DNA of 64,000 nt from Thiosocius sp963736445. Its GTDB lineage: Bacteria; Pseudomonadota; Gammaproteobacteria; Chromatiales; Chromatiaceae. Both the position numbers and the translations under genes were made by a program. Each line of letters starts with the position of its first letter. Within the stretch, counting starts at the first letter, position 1. The stretch lies in contig CAVTOY010000019.1 of the NCBI GenBank assembly GCA_963736445.1, forward strand, positions 186,001 through 250,000, given 5' to 3'. The notes below the pieces were generated by a model. It ran no database searches and had not been told where the DNA came from. It worked only from the letters and a program-made list of their open reading frames with translations. Shown piece after piece: positions 52,800 to 60,936 of this stretch.

Positions 52800-52877
52800 C
52801 TAGCCTGCTTATCTCACCGGGTTTCGTCGCGAGGGTATCGGGGCCGCAGCAGGAAATCGGTGGGATTTGCAGGCTAG
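52800..52877. repeat. Inverted-repeat element E (short form, family 1)
   Basis: 78 bases with CTAG at both ends (52800-52803, 52874-52877). Left end CCTGCTTATCTCACCGG followed by GTTTCGTCGCGAG, right end ATCGGTGGGATTTGCAGG. It aligns with the reverse complement of element C2 end to end, sharing the GCAGCAGGAAA block. The right CTAG contains the TAG stop of the HTH gene. Confidence 0.82.
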
Positions 52878-53314
52878 TTCGGCTCGCGCAGTTTGATCTG
52901 GTTCATGAACCAACCGACCAGGGTGCCTAGCAGTATCGCCTGGCGGGCGTCGCACTGTTCCTGCAGCGTCAGCAGGCGTTTCTCGGTCTCGACGGCGAGC
53001 TGACGGTAGCCGTCCAACTCATGCTGCAGGCGAGCCACTTCGACCCGCGCACGCTGCAGTTCGGTGGCGAGGTGTTCCGCATCCGGCCGGGATTCCAGGT
53101 TCGCCTTGTAGAGCGCCGCCTCGCGGATACGCTTGACCTTCTCCACCATGCCGGAGCGATCCGTGTCTGCCTCCGGATAGGCCTTGTGCAGCTCCGATAG
53201 GCGGATGTGTCCCTCGAACGCGGCGATTCGGCCTTCCTGGATGTGTTGTTGCAACAGGTGCCGCGGGACCCCGACCATACGGGCCGCCTGCGAGAGACTG
53301 AGCAATCTATCCAT
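52874..53314 (-). CDS. Small HTH (MerR/excisionase-like) protein with coiled coil
   Basis: A 146-residue protein. Residues 2-48 form a MerR/excisionase-type DNA-binding domain (LLSLSQAARMVGVPRHLLQQHIQEGRIAAFEGHIRLSEL in order). Residues 75-128 form a long coiled coil (LATELQRARVEVARLQHELDGYRQLAVETEKR), ending in a short hydrophobic tail (ILLGTLVGWFMN). Start 53314 has GGAGG. Lies directly after the dsr operon terminator with its own -10 box. May regulate the dsr or the reductase gene; no proof. Confidence 0.78.
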   Translation of the reverse strand: MDRLLSLSQAARMVGVPRHLLQQHIQEGRIAAFEGHIRLSELHKAYPEADTDRSGMVEKVKRIREAALYKANLESRPDAEHLATELQRARVEVARLQHELDGYRQLAVETEKRLLTLQEQCDARQAILLGTLVGWFMNQIKLREPN

Positions 53315-53356
53315 ACTTCCTCCGGGCAACTTGCCCAAATGGTATATCTCTTTGGA

Positions 53357-53362
53357 AGTATA
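53357..53362 (-). promoter_or_regulatory. Probable -10 box of the HTH gene
   Basis: TATACT on the minus strand, 43 bases before the HTH ATG and beyond the dsr terminator hairpin. No good -35; the weak CTTTTA hexamer at 17 bases belongs to the terminator T-run. Confidence 0.4.
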
Positions 53363-53378
53363 GTGAGGCAATACCAGA

Positions 53379-53403
53379 GTAAAAGGCTGAGTTATCAAGC
53401 CTT
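53379..53403 (-). terminator. Intrinsic terminator after dsrS
   Basis: On the minus strand AAGGC-T-TGA-TAAC-TCA-GCCTT: an 8-pair stem with one bulged T and a four-base loop, followed by TTTT. It is 72 bases after the dsrS stop and marks the end of the dsr operon. Confidence 0.65.
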
Positions 53404-53474
53404 ATTATTAATTGGCAAGACACCTGTGGACTGCGTACCAAGGCCCTGCGGCTGGCCGGCCTGATCAAGAGCGA

Positions 53475-54605
53475 TTAGCGCCCCGGTCCACCACCGCCCA
53501 AACGGCCACCAGCTGGACGCAGTCTCGCTAACTCCGCGAGCAACGGTGTCAACACCGGTTGCAGTTTGCGCCGCATCAGGCTGCCGATCGCGGTGCTGTC
53601 GCGGAACACCGGTCGCACGATGCCGTAGCTCAGTCCGGACAGGATGCGCAGCGCGCGTAGCTGCGCGTCGTCCACGCTCGGCTGGGCGCACAGCGCCGAT
53701 GCCTGCGCACTGCGCAGCCAGTCGGCAGACTCTGCCTGCAGCGCTTCGAGGGTGGCGTCGACCCGGCCCTCCGGTCGGGCCGGCGACATATGCGCCGCGA
53801 TAGCGTCCAGGGCCAGGTTGACGACCTCCTGGTTGGAGGGTTTGTCAAACACCCGGAAAACCGTCTCAATGAACGCCTGCCCCGGCGCCGACAGCATCTG
53901 TGCCAGCAATCCGGCGATAGGGTTGCCGTCCGCGGCCAGCGCCGCCAGCTCGGCGTAGTCGGGATGCGCGGCGGGCTGGTCCGGGAGATCCTCTGGACAG
54001 GCCGCCAGAAAGCCGACGTAATAGGGCGGTTTGCGCTGGGCCTTGCGCCACAGCCCGTGCACCTGCGCTTGATCCAATAGCCCATCCTGCAGCACCAGGC
54101 GCACCGTCTCGATCTGTTGCTCGGGTTCGGTCTCGAACGGCAGGTGCTCGACCAGATAGGCCGCCAACCGCGGTCCCATGCTGCCTTCCACGACTGCCGG
54201 CTTGCCCAGCATTTGGCGGGCATTGGTGGCGTCCTCCATGGCCCACCAGGCACGCCGCGCGAGCTCGTCGGTCAGCCCTCGGGCACACACGGTGGCAACC
54301 ACGGCCTCGGGCTCCCCGAGCAACAACATCTGCTCGAGGCTGTCATCACGCATCTGCCCCATCCGCGTCCAGCGCTGCAGGTAGACTGGATAGCCGCCCG
54401 GTGATCCGAGGACGTGGCCCGAGAGCAGTTCCTTGACCTGCTTCAGATACTGGTCGTCGCGCCCGGTGGGATTCAGCCGGATCTCCGCCTCACCTTGCTC
54501 CGACAGACCGAACACCGTCATGGTCGATTCGTTGATGCGTATCGCCTGGGGCCGACTGGCCAGCAGCACGTTGAGACGGAGCGTATCCTGGGGGGACAGT
54601 TCCAT
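53475..54605 (-). CDS. dsrS: DsrS
   Basis: A 376-residue cytoplasmic protein, last gene of the dsr operon. DsrS has no known catalytic motif; in A. vinosum it is soluble and probably acts after transcription of dsr genes, not essential. The protein is helical with many Leu/Ala repeats (e.g. LLLASRPQAIRI, DYAELAALAADGNP, LRALRILSGLSYGIVRPV). The C-terminus is Gly-rich (GGRLGGGGPGR). Call rests on position after dsrR and similar size. Confidence 0.82.
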   Translation of the reverse strand: MELSPQDTLRLNVLLASRPQAIRINESTMTVFGLSEQGEAEIRLNPTGRDDQYLKQVKELLSGHVLGSPGGYPVYLQRWTRMGQMRDDSLEQMLLLGEPEAVVATVCARGLTDELARRAWWAMEDATNARQMLGKPAVVEGSMGPRLAAYLVEHLPFETEPEQQIETVRLVLQDGLLDQAQVHGLWRKAQRKPPYYVGFLAACPEDLPDQPAAHPDYAELAALAADGNPIAGLLAQMLSAPGQAFIETVFRVFDKPSNQEVVNLALDAIAAHMSPARPEGRVDATLEALQAESADWLRSAQASALCAQPSVDDAQLRALRILSGLSYGIVRPVFRDSTAIGSLMRRKLQPVLTPLLAELARLRPAGGRLGGGGPGR

Positions 54606-54631
54606 AGACTGACCGGCTCCGGGTGATGCGC

Positions 54632-54946
54632 CTAGCCGTCTGCGGGCGGGGAGTAGTTTGCGTCTTTGGGGTTCATGAAGATGAACTGCGGATCACCGGG
54701 CTCGAGCTCGACGAAATCGAGCGTTGCGGCATCCAGCAGCGGGACATACTCGGGGGCCATTACGATCTGCACACCCTCGGAGTTGAAACTGATATCGTCC
54801 TCGGTGGCCTCGTCAAAGCCCATCCGATAATCGATACCGCCATCGGGCTTCTGCTGCGCAGCCAGTCGCAGCGGCATACCGGTGGTGCCACCCTGCTCCG
54901 CCGCGACTTTGACTTGCTCCGCTGCCTGCGGTGTCACCTTGAACAT
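54632..54946 (-). CDS. dsrR: IscA-like protein DsrR
   Basis: A 104-residue A-type scaffold homologue. The family core is MFKVTPQAAEQVKVAA, MPLRLAAQQKPDGGIDYRMGFDEA, VMAPEYVPLLDAATLDFVEL. The three cysteines that IscA uses for iron-sulfur clusters are absent; there is no cysteine at all, which agrees with A. vinosum DsrR. Start 54946 after AGAGG; a longer upstream frame is not needed. It is thought to act in post-transcriptional control of dsr expression. Confidence 0.92.
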   Translation of the reverse strand: MFKVTPQAAEQVKVAAEQGGTTGMPLRLAAQQKPDGGIDYRMGFDEATEDDISFNSEGVQIVMAPEYVPLLDAATLDFVELEPGDPQFIFMNPKDANYSPPADG

Positions 54947-54984
54947 ATCCGAATCCTCTGTGTGCGGCCATCGCTGACCATGCG

Positions 54985-56370
54985 TCACTGCCCGGTATCA
55001 TCGCGGCAATCACGCACAAAATTCACGAAGCGCTCTGCCCAGGGCTGCGACCTGGTGTCACGCATGTGCGCATAACTCGCCAGCAGATTCCGGTAGACGA
55101 TGCCGTCATTGACGCCGTCGAGACCGAAGCCGCGCTCGATACGGTAGGCAAACGTCAGGCCGACCGGCACCTCAGCCAGGGCCGAGTAGTGAAATTCATG
55201 CGCCGATATCGGCTGGCTGCCATCGCTCGACAGCGGCCAGGGATGATCGGGCGTTTCACGCAATTGCACATAACCCCGTCCCTGGGGCTTGGCGTGCATC
55301 ACCACCTCTGCCGGAATCACGCCGCTCATTTTACGCGTCTTTCCCTCCCAGGTCAGGCTCTCGCACAGGTACATCAGGCCGCCACATTCCGCATACACGG
55401 GACCGTCAAGGTCGATAAAGTCGGCGACCGCAGCACGCATCGCGGCGTTCTGTTCGAGGCTGTCCATATGCGTTTCGGGGAAACCACCGCCGAGGAACAG
55501 ACCATCGCAGCGTGGTAGTTCCCCATCCGCCAAGGGGCTAAAGGGAACCAGTTCGGCGCCGGCATTGCTCAGGGCCTCGAGGTCACCGGCGTAATAAAAG
55601 CCAAAGGCGGAGTCGCAAGCATAGCCGATGCGCACGCCGTCGGAAGCACTCGATACCTGGACTTCCACCGGCCTGACGGGGAGTGTGGGCGCGGTAGCGG
55701 CGAGATTCCGCAGCGCCTGGAGATCCACCTGATCGCGGATCAGCTTCGCCATCCGCTCGATATGCGCCTGGCTGCTGCCCACCTCGGTGCTTGGGACCAG
55801 GCCCAGGTGACGTTCATTGATCACCAGCTCATCACTGCGCTGCACGGCGCCGACCACGCCCACATCGGTGTAGTGTTCGATGACCGCGCGCAACTTTGCC
55901 TCGTGACGACTGCCGCCGACCTTGTTGAGAATGACGCCGACGATGCGCAGCGCCGGGTCGAATGCCTGATAGCCCAGAATCAGCGGCGCGACCCCGCGGG
56001 TCATCCCCTGGCTGTCGAGCACCAGCACGATGGGCGCGTCCAACTGTCCGGCGAGGGCTGCGTTGCTGTTGCTGCCGTCCAGCGCGAGGCCGTCGAACAG
56101 GCCCTTGTTGCCCTCGATCAGGCCAATGTCTGCAACCTGCATCCTGGACTTAAAAAGATCGCTGATCTCGTCACGGTCCATGGTGTAGTAGTCGAGGTTG
56201 TAGCAAGGTCGCCCGGCCGCCTGACCCAGCCAAAGCGGGTCGATATAGTCGGGGCCCTTCTTGAACGGCTGCACGACGTCGCCATCTTCACGCAGAATCG
56301 CGCACAAGCCGATGCTGAGCGTCGTCTTGCCGGATGATTTGTGTGCTGCGGAGATATAAAGATAGCCCAT
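54985..56370 (-). CDS. dsrN: DsrN, siroheme amidase (CobB/CbiA-like)
   Basis: A 461-residue glutamine-dependent amidotransferase of the cobyrinate a,c-diamide synthase family. N-terminal P-loop YISAAHKSSGKTTLSIGLC, then a glutaminase part with Cys in VYAECGGLMYLCESL and His in SAHEFHYS. It converts siroheme to siroamide for DsrAB. It is separated from dsrP by 110 bases that hold a strong terminator. Confidence 0.93.
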   Translation of the reverse strand: MGYLYISAAHKSSGKTTLSIGLCAILREDGDVVQPFKKGPDYIDPLWLGQAAGRPCYNLDYYTMDRDEISDLFKSRMQVADIGLIEGNKGLFDGLALDGSNSNAALAGQLDAPIVLVLDSQGMTRGVAPLILGYQAFDPALRIVGVILNKVGGSRHEAKLRAVIEHYTDVGVVGAVQRSDELVINERHLGLVPSTEVGSSQAHIERMAKLIRDQVDLQALRNLAATAPTLPVRPVEVQVSSASDGVRIGYACDSAFGFYYAGDLEALSNAGAELVPFSPLADGELPRCDGLFLGGGFPETHMDSLEQNAAMRAAVADFIDLDGPVYAECGGLMYLCESLTWEGKTRKMSGVIPAEVVMHAKPQGRGYVQLRETPDHPWPLSSDGSQPISAHEFHYSALAEVPVGLTFAYRIERGFGLDGVNDGIVYRNLLASYAHMRDTRSQPWAERFVNFVRDCRDDTGQ

Positions 56371-56426
56371 TGAACCCCCTCGTCGCCCCGCGGCTCATCG
56401 TTATCGCGTTGGGAGGAAAAACAAAA

Positions 56427-56453
56427 AAAGGGCGGTGTTTGGCACCGCCCTTT
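56427..56453 (-). terminator. Intrinsic terminator between dsrP and dsrN
   Basis: On the minus strand the stem GGGCGGTG/CACCGCCC (56430-56437, 56443-56450) has a five-base loop; A/T pairs can extend it by three. A run of seven to eight T follows in the direction of dsr transcription. It looks like a classical Rho-independent terminator in the middle of the operon. Confidence 0.8.
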
Positions 56454-56480
56454 GTTCATCGAGGCCCGACTTCCAGACGG

Positions 56481-57701
56481 TTACTCGGCCGGCTGTGGAT
56501 CGGCAACGTCATCGGCCAGAGACGCCGGCAGAAACTGCAGAACGCGGACCGCAATGAATGTCGCCAGCAGCGCCAGTGCCAACCCCCCCAGACCGAGAAG
56601 AAACTCGGGCAGCGACGGCGAATAGCTGCGCGGCATGCCATCGACCCCGTCAAAATACCCGCTTGCAAGGATCGTGTGGCCGGGGAACATACTGAGCGGG
56701 AAGGCCTGCCCGCCGATAACGATGACATAGACGGCAGAGAGCCCGCCCAGCACGACCAGGAGGGAGGCGATCGCAATGGCGCCGCGCTGCATACCCAGCG
56801 CGGGATGAAACAGGATACCCATGGGCACCAGCATTCCCAGCAGCACCCAGCCTATCCAGAACGTCCAGGTATAGACGCCTCCGTCACGCAGGATGAAGAC
56901 CTCGTAGGCATGATTCTCGGTACCGTAGAGATTGGTCAAATGATAGACCAGGGTGAAATAGAAGATCGCCGCGACGAATACGCCCAGCAGGTTTTTCAGA
57001 CGGCGCAGCACACAGTCGCCCAGCGGGCGGTCATCGCTATTGAAGGCGAACATCAGCACCAGTAGGTACAGCGCCATGCCATAGGCGAACGACATAATGA
57101 TAAACATCGGTGCCATTATCGCAGCGTCATAGCCTTGACGCGCGACCAGAAACCCAAAGATGGAACCGGTACCTGTGGTCAGCGCGAGACGCCACACAAA
57201 GGCGAGTACACCGACACCGTGACTGTACCGATTAGCCTTGCGTTCCATCATCGTAAAAAGGTAGACGGCGACGATGGCGATAAAACCGACGTACAAATAA
57301 ATGTTCCAGGCAAAGATGGATTTGAAGTTATAGGTCGTCATCGCAACGATCAGGCGGCTGGGCTGGCCGAGGTCGAGCACGAGTACGATCAGACCACCTA
57401 CGAGCAGCGTAATCGCCATCAGCCCGGAAAGCCGGGCCAGCGGCTTGTACATCGCCTGGCCGAATACCGAACTGATCGATGCGACGTTCAGCGCGCCGGA
57501 GGCGGCGACGATCAGAAATATCGCGAACACATGCGGCAGACCCCAGACGATCTGGTTGTTCATACCGGTCACCCAGTGCCCCTCGTGCTCCATATACAGC
57601 GTCGCAAAGGCGCCGACAGCGACGACAACGGCCAATACCGCGAGAAGTCCCCAATAACGCGGACTCTCGATACCCCATTCGCGGTAGTGAATCTTTCTCA
57701 T
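56481..57701 (-). CDS. dsrP: DsrP, NrfD-like membrane subunit
   Basis: A 406-residue integral membrane protein with about ten helices of the NrfD/PsrC type, part of DsrMKJOP. It carries quinone-binding-like stretches and the conserved WGLPHVFAIFLIVAASGALNVAS near residue 55. It starts MRKIHYREWGIESPRYWGLL. It follows dsrO by 26 bases. Probably exchanges electrons between the periplasmic DsrJO and quinone. Confidence 0.95.
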   Translation of the reverse strand: MRKIHYREWGIESPRYWGLLAVLAVVVAVGAFATLYMEHEGHWVTGMNNQIVWGLPHVFAIFLIVAASGALNVASISSVFGQAMYKPLARLSGLMAITLLVGGLIVLVLDLGQPSRLIVAMTTYNFKSIFAWNIYLYVGFIAIVAVYLFTMMERKANRYSHGVGVLAFVWRLALTTGTGSIFGFLVARQGYDAAIMAPMFIIMSFAYGMALYLLVLMFAFNSDDRPLGDCVLRRLKNLLGVFVAAIFYFTLVYHLTNLYGTENHAYEVFILRDGGVYTWTFWIGWVLLGMLVPMGILFHPALGMQRGAIAIASLLVVLGGLSAVYVIVIGGQAFPLSMFPGHTILASGYFDGVDGMPRSYSPSLPEFLLGLGGLALALLATFIAVRVLQFLPASLADDVADPQPAE

Positions 57702-57727
57702 CGCCGAAACTCTCTCCGTTAAGACGG

Positions 57728-58498
57728 TTAGACGTCGGTGTAGCGAACACCGGTGTTCAGCATCAGATCCGCGCGGATCTGCACAGTGGGATACTTGGCC
57801 ATTGCCTGCGAAACGGCGCTGTTCGGATCTTTGAGATCGCCGAAAACGATGGCGCCATGCTGGCAGGCATCCTGACAGGCCGTCGAATCGCCCCCGTTGT
57901 CAAGCCGGTGCACGCAGAAATTGCAGCTCTCAACACAGCCCTTGCCGCGTGGCGCGACAGTAGTCTTGAAGCGCACATTCTCGTGAATAAACGAGCGCGC
58001 GTTATATGGGCAGGCCATCATGCAGTAACGGCAGCCGATGCAGGTGTGCCGGTCGACCATGACAATCCCATCGGCACGACGGAACGACGCGCCGGTCGGA
58101 CAGACGTCGACACACGGCGGATGCTCGCAGTGCTGACACATCATCGGCAGCGAGGTTACCCGACCGGTCAGATTGTTGCGCAGCTTCACCGTACGGATCC
58201 AGCGCGGCCGCTGCATATCCCACTGTGCATCGCTGGCGCCCTGTGGCTTCACCAGAAGGTCCAGGCCATTTTCCTTTTCACAGGCCTTGACACAATCATT
58301 GCAGCCATCGGCGCACTTGGTCGTATCGATCAACATGCCGTAACGCACATCATCGGTGACCGCCGTTTCACGCGGTGCGGCATTGGCCAAAGACTGCAGG
58401 AATACCCCGGGTGCAATGGCCGTCGCCGCCGCGGCACCCACGCCGCCCAGAAGCCTGCGGCGCTTCACATCAGTCGGCTGGTCGGTCGGCTGACTCAT
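57728..58498 (-). CDS. dsrO: DsrO, periplasmic iron-sulfur protein
   Basis: A 256-residue ferredoxin with a Tat signal (VKRRRLLGGVGAAAATA). Four cysteine groups: CADGCNDCVKACEKENG, CQHCEHPPCVDVCPTG, CIGCRYCMMACPYNA and CNFCVHRLDNGGDSTACQDACQ. Partner of DsrP and DsrJ. Overlaps the end of dsrJ by four bases. Confidence 0.96.
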   Translation of the reverse strand: MSQPTDQPTDVKRRRLLGGVGAAAATAIAPGVFLQSLANAAPRETAVTDDVRYGMLIDTTKCADGCNDCVKACEKENGLDLLVKPQGASDAQWDMQRPRWIRTVKLRNNLTGRVTSLPMMCQHCEHPPCVDVCPTGASFRRADGIVMVDRHTCIGCRYCMMACPYNARSFIHENVRFKTTVAPRGKGCVESCNFCVHRLDNGGDSTACQDACQHGAIVFGDLKDPNSAVSQAMAKYPTVQIRADLMLNTGVRYTDV

Positions 58499-58881
58499 TC
58501 TGGGCTCCCCGTGGGCTTGGTAGCGTGACAGGAGAAACAGTCCAACGTTGCGCCCGTGTATTTATGACAGGCGGCGCAGAACTCTCCCGGAGCGTTGATC
58601 GGCACATACTCACCCTCGGTATCCTTACGCACGTGGCAATCGACACAGCCGGCCAGGCTATGGTCCGTTTTCCGAATACCCTCATGCACCGTGATATCGC
58701 GCTGATGCTTGATGAAATCGAAATGTTTGCGCCGCATGACATCCGTGGGCTCTACGCAGGCATCGAGTTTATCTGCCTTCGCCGTCCCGGCTATGCCTTC
58801 TCCCGCGTGCGCAGTTCCTAGGCCTACGACGATGCCCAGCAACGAGGCGAATAGCAGACCGAACGCAAAATTACCTTTCAT
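58495..58881 (-). CDS. dsrJ: DsrJ, triheme cytochrome c
   Basis: A 128-residue periplasmic cytochrome. Signal peptide or anchor at 1-26, three heme motifs: CVDCH (79-83), CAACH (102-106) and CFSCH (115-119). Cys42 (DACVEP) may be the unusual His/Cys heme ligand known for A. vinosum DsrJ. It follows dsrL by 21 bases. Confidence 0.95.
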   Translation of the reverse strand: MKGNFAFGLLFASLLGIVVGLGTAHAGEGIAGTAKADKLDACVEPTDVMRRKHFDFIKHQRDITVHEGIRKTDHSLAGCVDCHVRKDTEGEYVPINAPGEFCAACHKYTGATLDCFSCHATKPTGSPE

Positions 58882-58902
58882 TGCCTGAGCGTCTCTACTG
58901 CG

Positions 58903-60864
58903 TTATTCGCCAAGACCCATTTTGATGTAACCGGTCGGGCAGACGTCAGCGCAGATGTGGCAGCCGATGCAGCGGTCATAGTCAGTCGCCACGTAGCGTC
59001 CGGTGGTCGCCTCGGTCTTCTTTACCCGATACACCGCATCCTGCGGACAGAAAATCACGCAATTGTCACACTCGAAGCACATGCCGCAGCTCATGCAGCG
59101 TTCGGCCTCCTCTTTGGCCTGCGCCTCGTCGAGGCCGATCATGCGCTCGTGGAAGTGGCCGAGGACGTCATCGGCGGTTGGGACCTCTTCGCGACGCTTC
59201 AGTCGCGGGGTGTACGCAAAGTGAGCCAGGAACAGCTCGTCATGCGGTATGACCTCGGCGAATGAGCGGTCTTCATAGTTGTGCAAGGCCCAATCGCCAC
59301 TCGCGGTGCCGCGCAGATCACCCCGCTTGTCGACCTCGAAGTGCTCGGGCGCCAACCCGGCCTCCTCCATCTTTTCGTCCAGGTTGAAATGGTGGACGTC
59401 GACCTTGGGACGCTTCTTGTGTTGTTTGTTGTGCAGGTACTCATTGATCGAGTCGACCGCGATCGACGCCTGGCCGATCGCCGTGGTCAACAGGTGTGGC
59501 CGGATGATGTCGCCGGCGACAAAATGCTTTTCGCGGTCGGGCACCTGATAGAAGCTATCGGAGTTGATCAGACCACGACCGTTGTCCAGAACCTCGATGC
59601 CGGTCAGGTCGCCTCCCTGGCCGATCGCCGCAACGATGAGATCCGCCTCGAGGATCTGCTCGGTACCCTCGACCGGCGTCGGGCGACCGCCCTCCATCTC
59701 ACACTTGGCGATCTTCAGACCCGTCGCACGGCCGTCGTCACCGACGATGACCTCGACCGGCATCACCTCGTCGAGGATGGTCACGCCCTCATGCAGGGCA
59801 TCGTGCACCTCGTGCTCGGCCGCGGTCATATCCGATTTCGAAAACAGCGAGGTCAGCGTGACCTCGGCGCCCTGCGCCGCCGCGGTAATCGCCGAGTCGT
59901 GCGCCACAAAGCCGTCCTGCACCACCAGTTCGGGACGGTCGCTCGGATTCGTCTGCTCGATGTGGCCGAGGCGACGCGCAACGGAGACGACGTCGATGGA
60001 GGTGTCACCGCCGCCGACGCAAACCACCTTTTCTGCCGTGACCTTCATACGGCCTTCGTTGAAGGCCTTCAGGAAAGCGACGCCCGAGACGCAGTTCGGG
60101 GTGTCGTCCCAGCCGGGGACGGGCAGACCACGACCGGTCCAGCAGCCGACCGCCCAGAGGATGGCATCGTAGTCCTTTTCCAGATCCTCGACCGTGATGT
60201 CTTCGCCGACACGGGTATCGGTATGAACCTCGACCTTACCCATGTCGACAATGCGCTGAATCTCGCCCGCCAGCTTGTCGCGCGGTATGCGGTAGTTGGG
60301 GATGCCGTAGCGCATCATGCCCCCCAGCTCCGGCTGTGATTCGAATACGGCAACGCTGTGGCCCTTGCGGCGCAGCTGAAAGGTAGCAGCCATACCGGCC
60401 GGCCCGCCACCGATGACCGCGACTTTCTTACCGGTGTCCGGCCCGGCCTCGAACTGGTAGTTATTCTCCAGCGCGGTGTCGCCGATAAACTGTTCGACCG
60501 CGTTGATACCAACGAAGTCTTCGACCTCGTTGCGATTGCAGCCGTCCTGGCACGGGGCCGGGCAGACGCGCCCCATCATGGACGGGAAAGGATTGGCCTC
60601 GGTGGACCGCCGGAAGGCATATTCCTGCCAGCTCATATCGCCCGCGGGCTTCTCCTGGCCCCGAACAATGGCCAGCCAACCTCGGATGTCTTCACCCGAG
60701 GGGCAGCTGCCTTGGCACGGCGGCGTCTTGTGCACATAGGTCGGGCACTTGTGCGAGGTATCCTCTAGAAAAATCTTATCGGTGAAGGAATCCCATTGAT
60801 CCTCGCCGTCTTCGAACCGGCGCCAAGTCAGCTTGGTCTTCATCTCATCGCTAGGAGTTGCCAT
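58903..60864 (-). CDS. dsrL: DsrL, iron-sulfur flavoprotein
   Basis: A 653-residue NAD(P)H-linked flavoprotein related to glutamate synthase small subunits. N-terminal Fe-S segments (CQGSCPSGEDIRGW, CPAPCQDGCNRNEVEDFVG), FAD site VAVIGGGPAGMAATFQL, second nucleotide site VCVGGGDTSIDVVSVARR, and two C-terminal ferredoxin motifs (CMSCGMCFECDNCVIFCP, CIGCHICADVCPTG). In sulfur oxidisers it takes electrons from DsrAB to NAD+. GGAGAG site. Gap of 72 bases to dsrK, with a small GATCC/GGATC hairpin (60894-60907). Confidence 0.96.
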   Translation of the reverse strand: MATPSDEMKTKLTWRRFEDGEDQWDSFTDKIFLEDTSHKCPTYVHKTPPCQGSCPSGEDIRGWLAIVRGQEKPAGDMSWQEYAFRRSTEANPFPSMMGRVCPAPCQDGCNRNEVEDFVGINAVEQFIGDTALENNYQFEAGPDTGKKVAVIGGGPAGMAATFQLRRKGHSVAVFESQPELGGMMRYGIPNYRIPRDKLAGEIQRIVDMGKVEVHTDTRVGEDITVEDLEKDYDAILWAVGCWTGRGLPVPGWDDTPNCVSGVAFLKAFNEGRMKVTAEKVVCVGGGDTSIDVVSVARRLGHIEQTNPSDRPELVVQDGFVAHDSAITAAAQGAEVTLTSLFSKSDMTAAEHEVHDALHEGVTILDEVMPVEVIVGDDGRATGLKIAKCEMEGGRPTPVEGTEQILEADLIVAAIGQGGDLTGIEVLDNGRGLINSDSFYQVPDREKHFVAGDIIRPHLLTTAIGQASIAVDSINEYLHNKQHKKRPKVDVHHFNLDEKMEEAGLAPEHFEVDKRGDLRGTASGDWALHNYEDRSFAEVIPHDELFLAHFAYTPRLKRREEVPTADDVLGHFHERMIGLDEAQAKEEAERCMSCGMCFECDNCVIFCPQDAVYRVKKTEATTGRYVATDYDRCIGCHICADVCPTGYIKMGLGE

Positions 60865-60936
60865 CTAAACTCTCCTTTCAGAAGTGCCTCAGTGATCCCT
60901 TAGGATCGGATTTTTTGCGTCACGGCGGCGCGGCCT

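Noticed and set aside
52800..52877. Reading the inverted repeats as plain transcription terminators
   Set aside because: They lie between genes and form stems, but they lack T-runs, have shared interiors and duplicated YTAR-like ends, and one long form is not at a convergent gene end (element D).
59281..60339. Plus-strand open frame of 352 residues
   Set aside because: Antisense to dsrL, whose cofactor motifs are complete.
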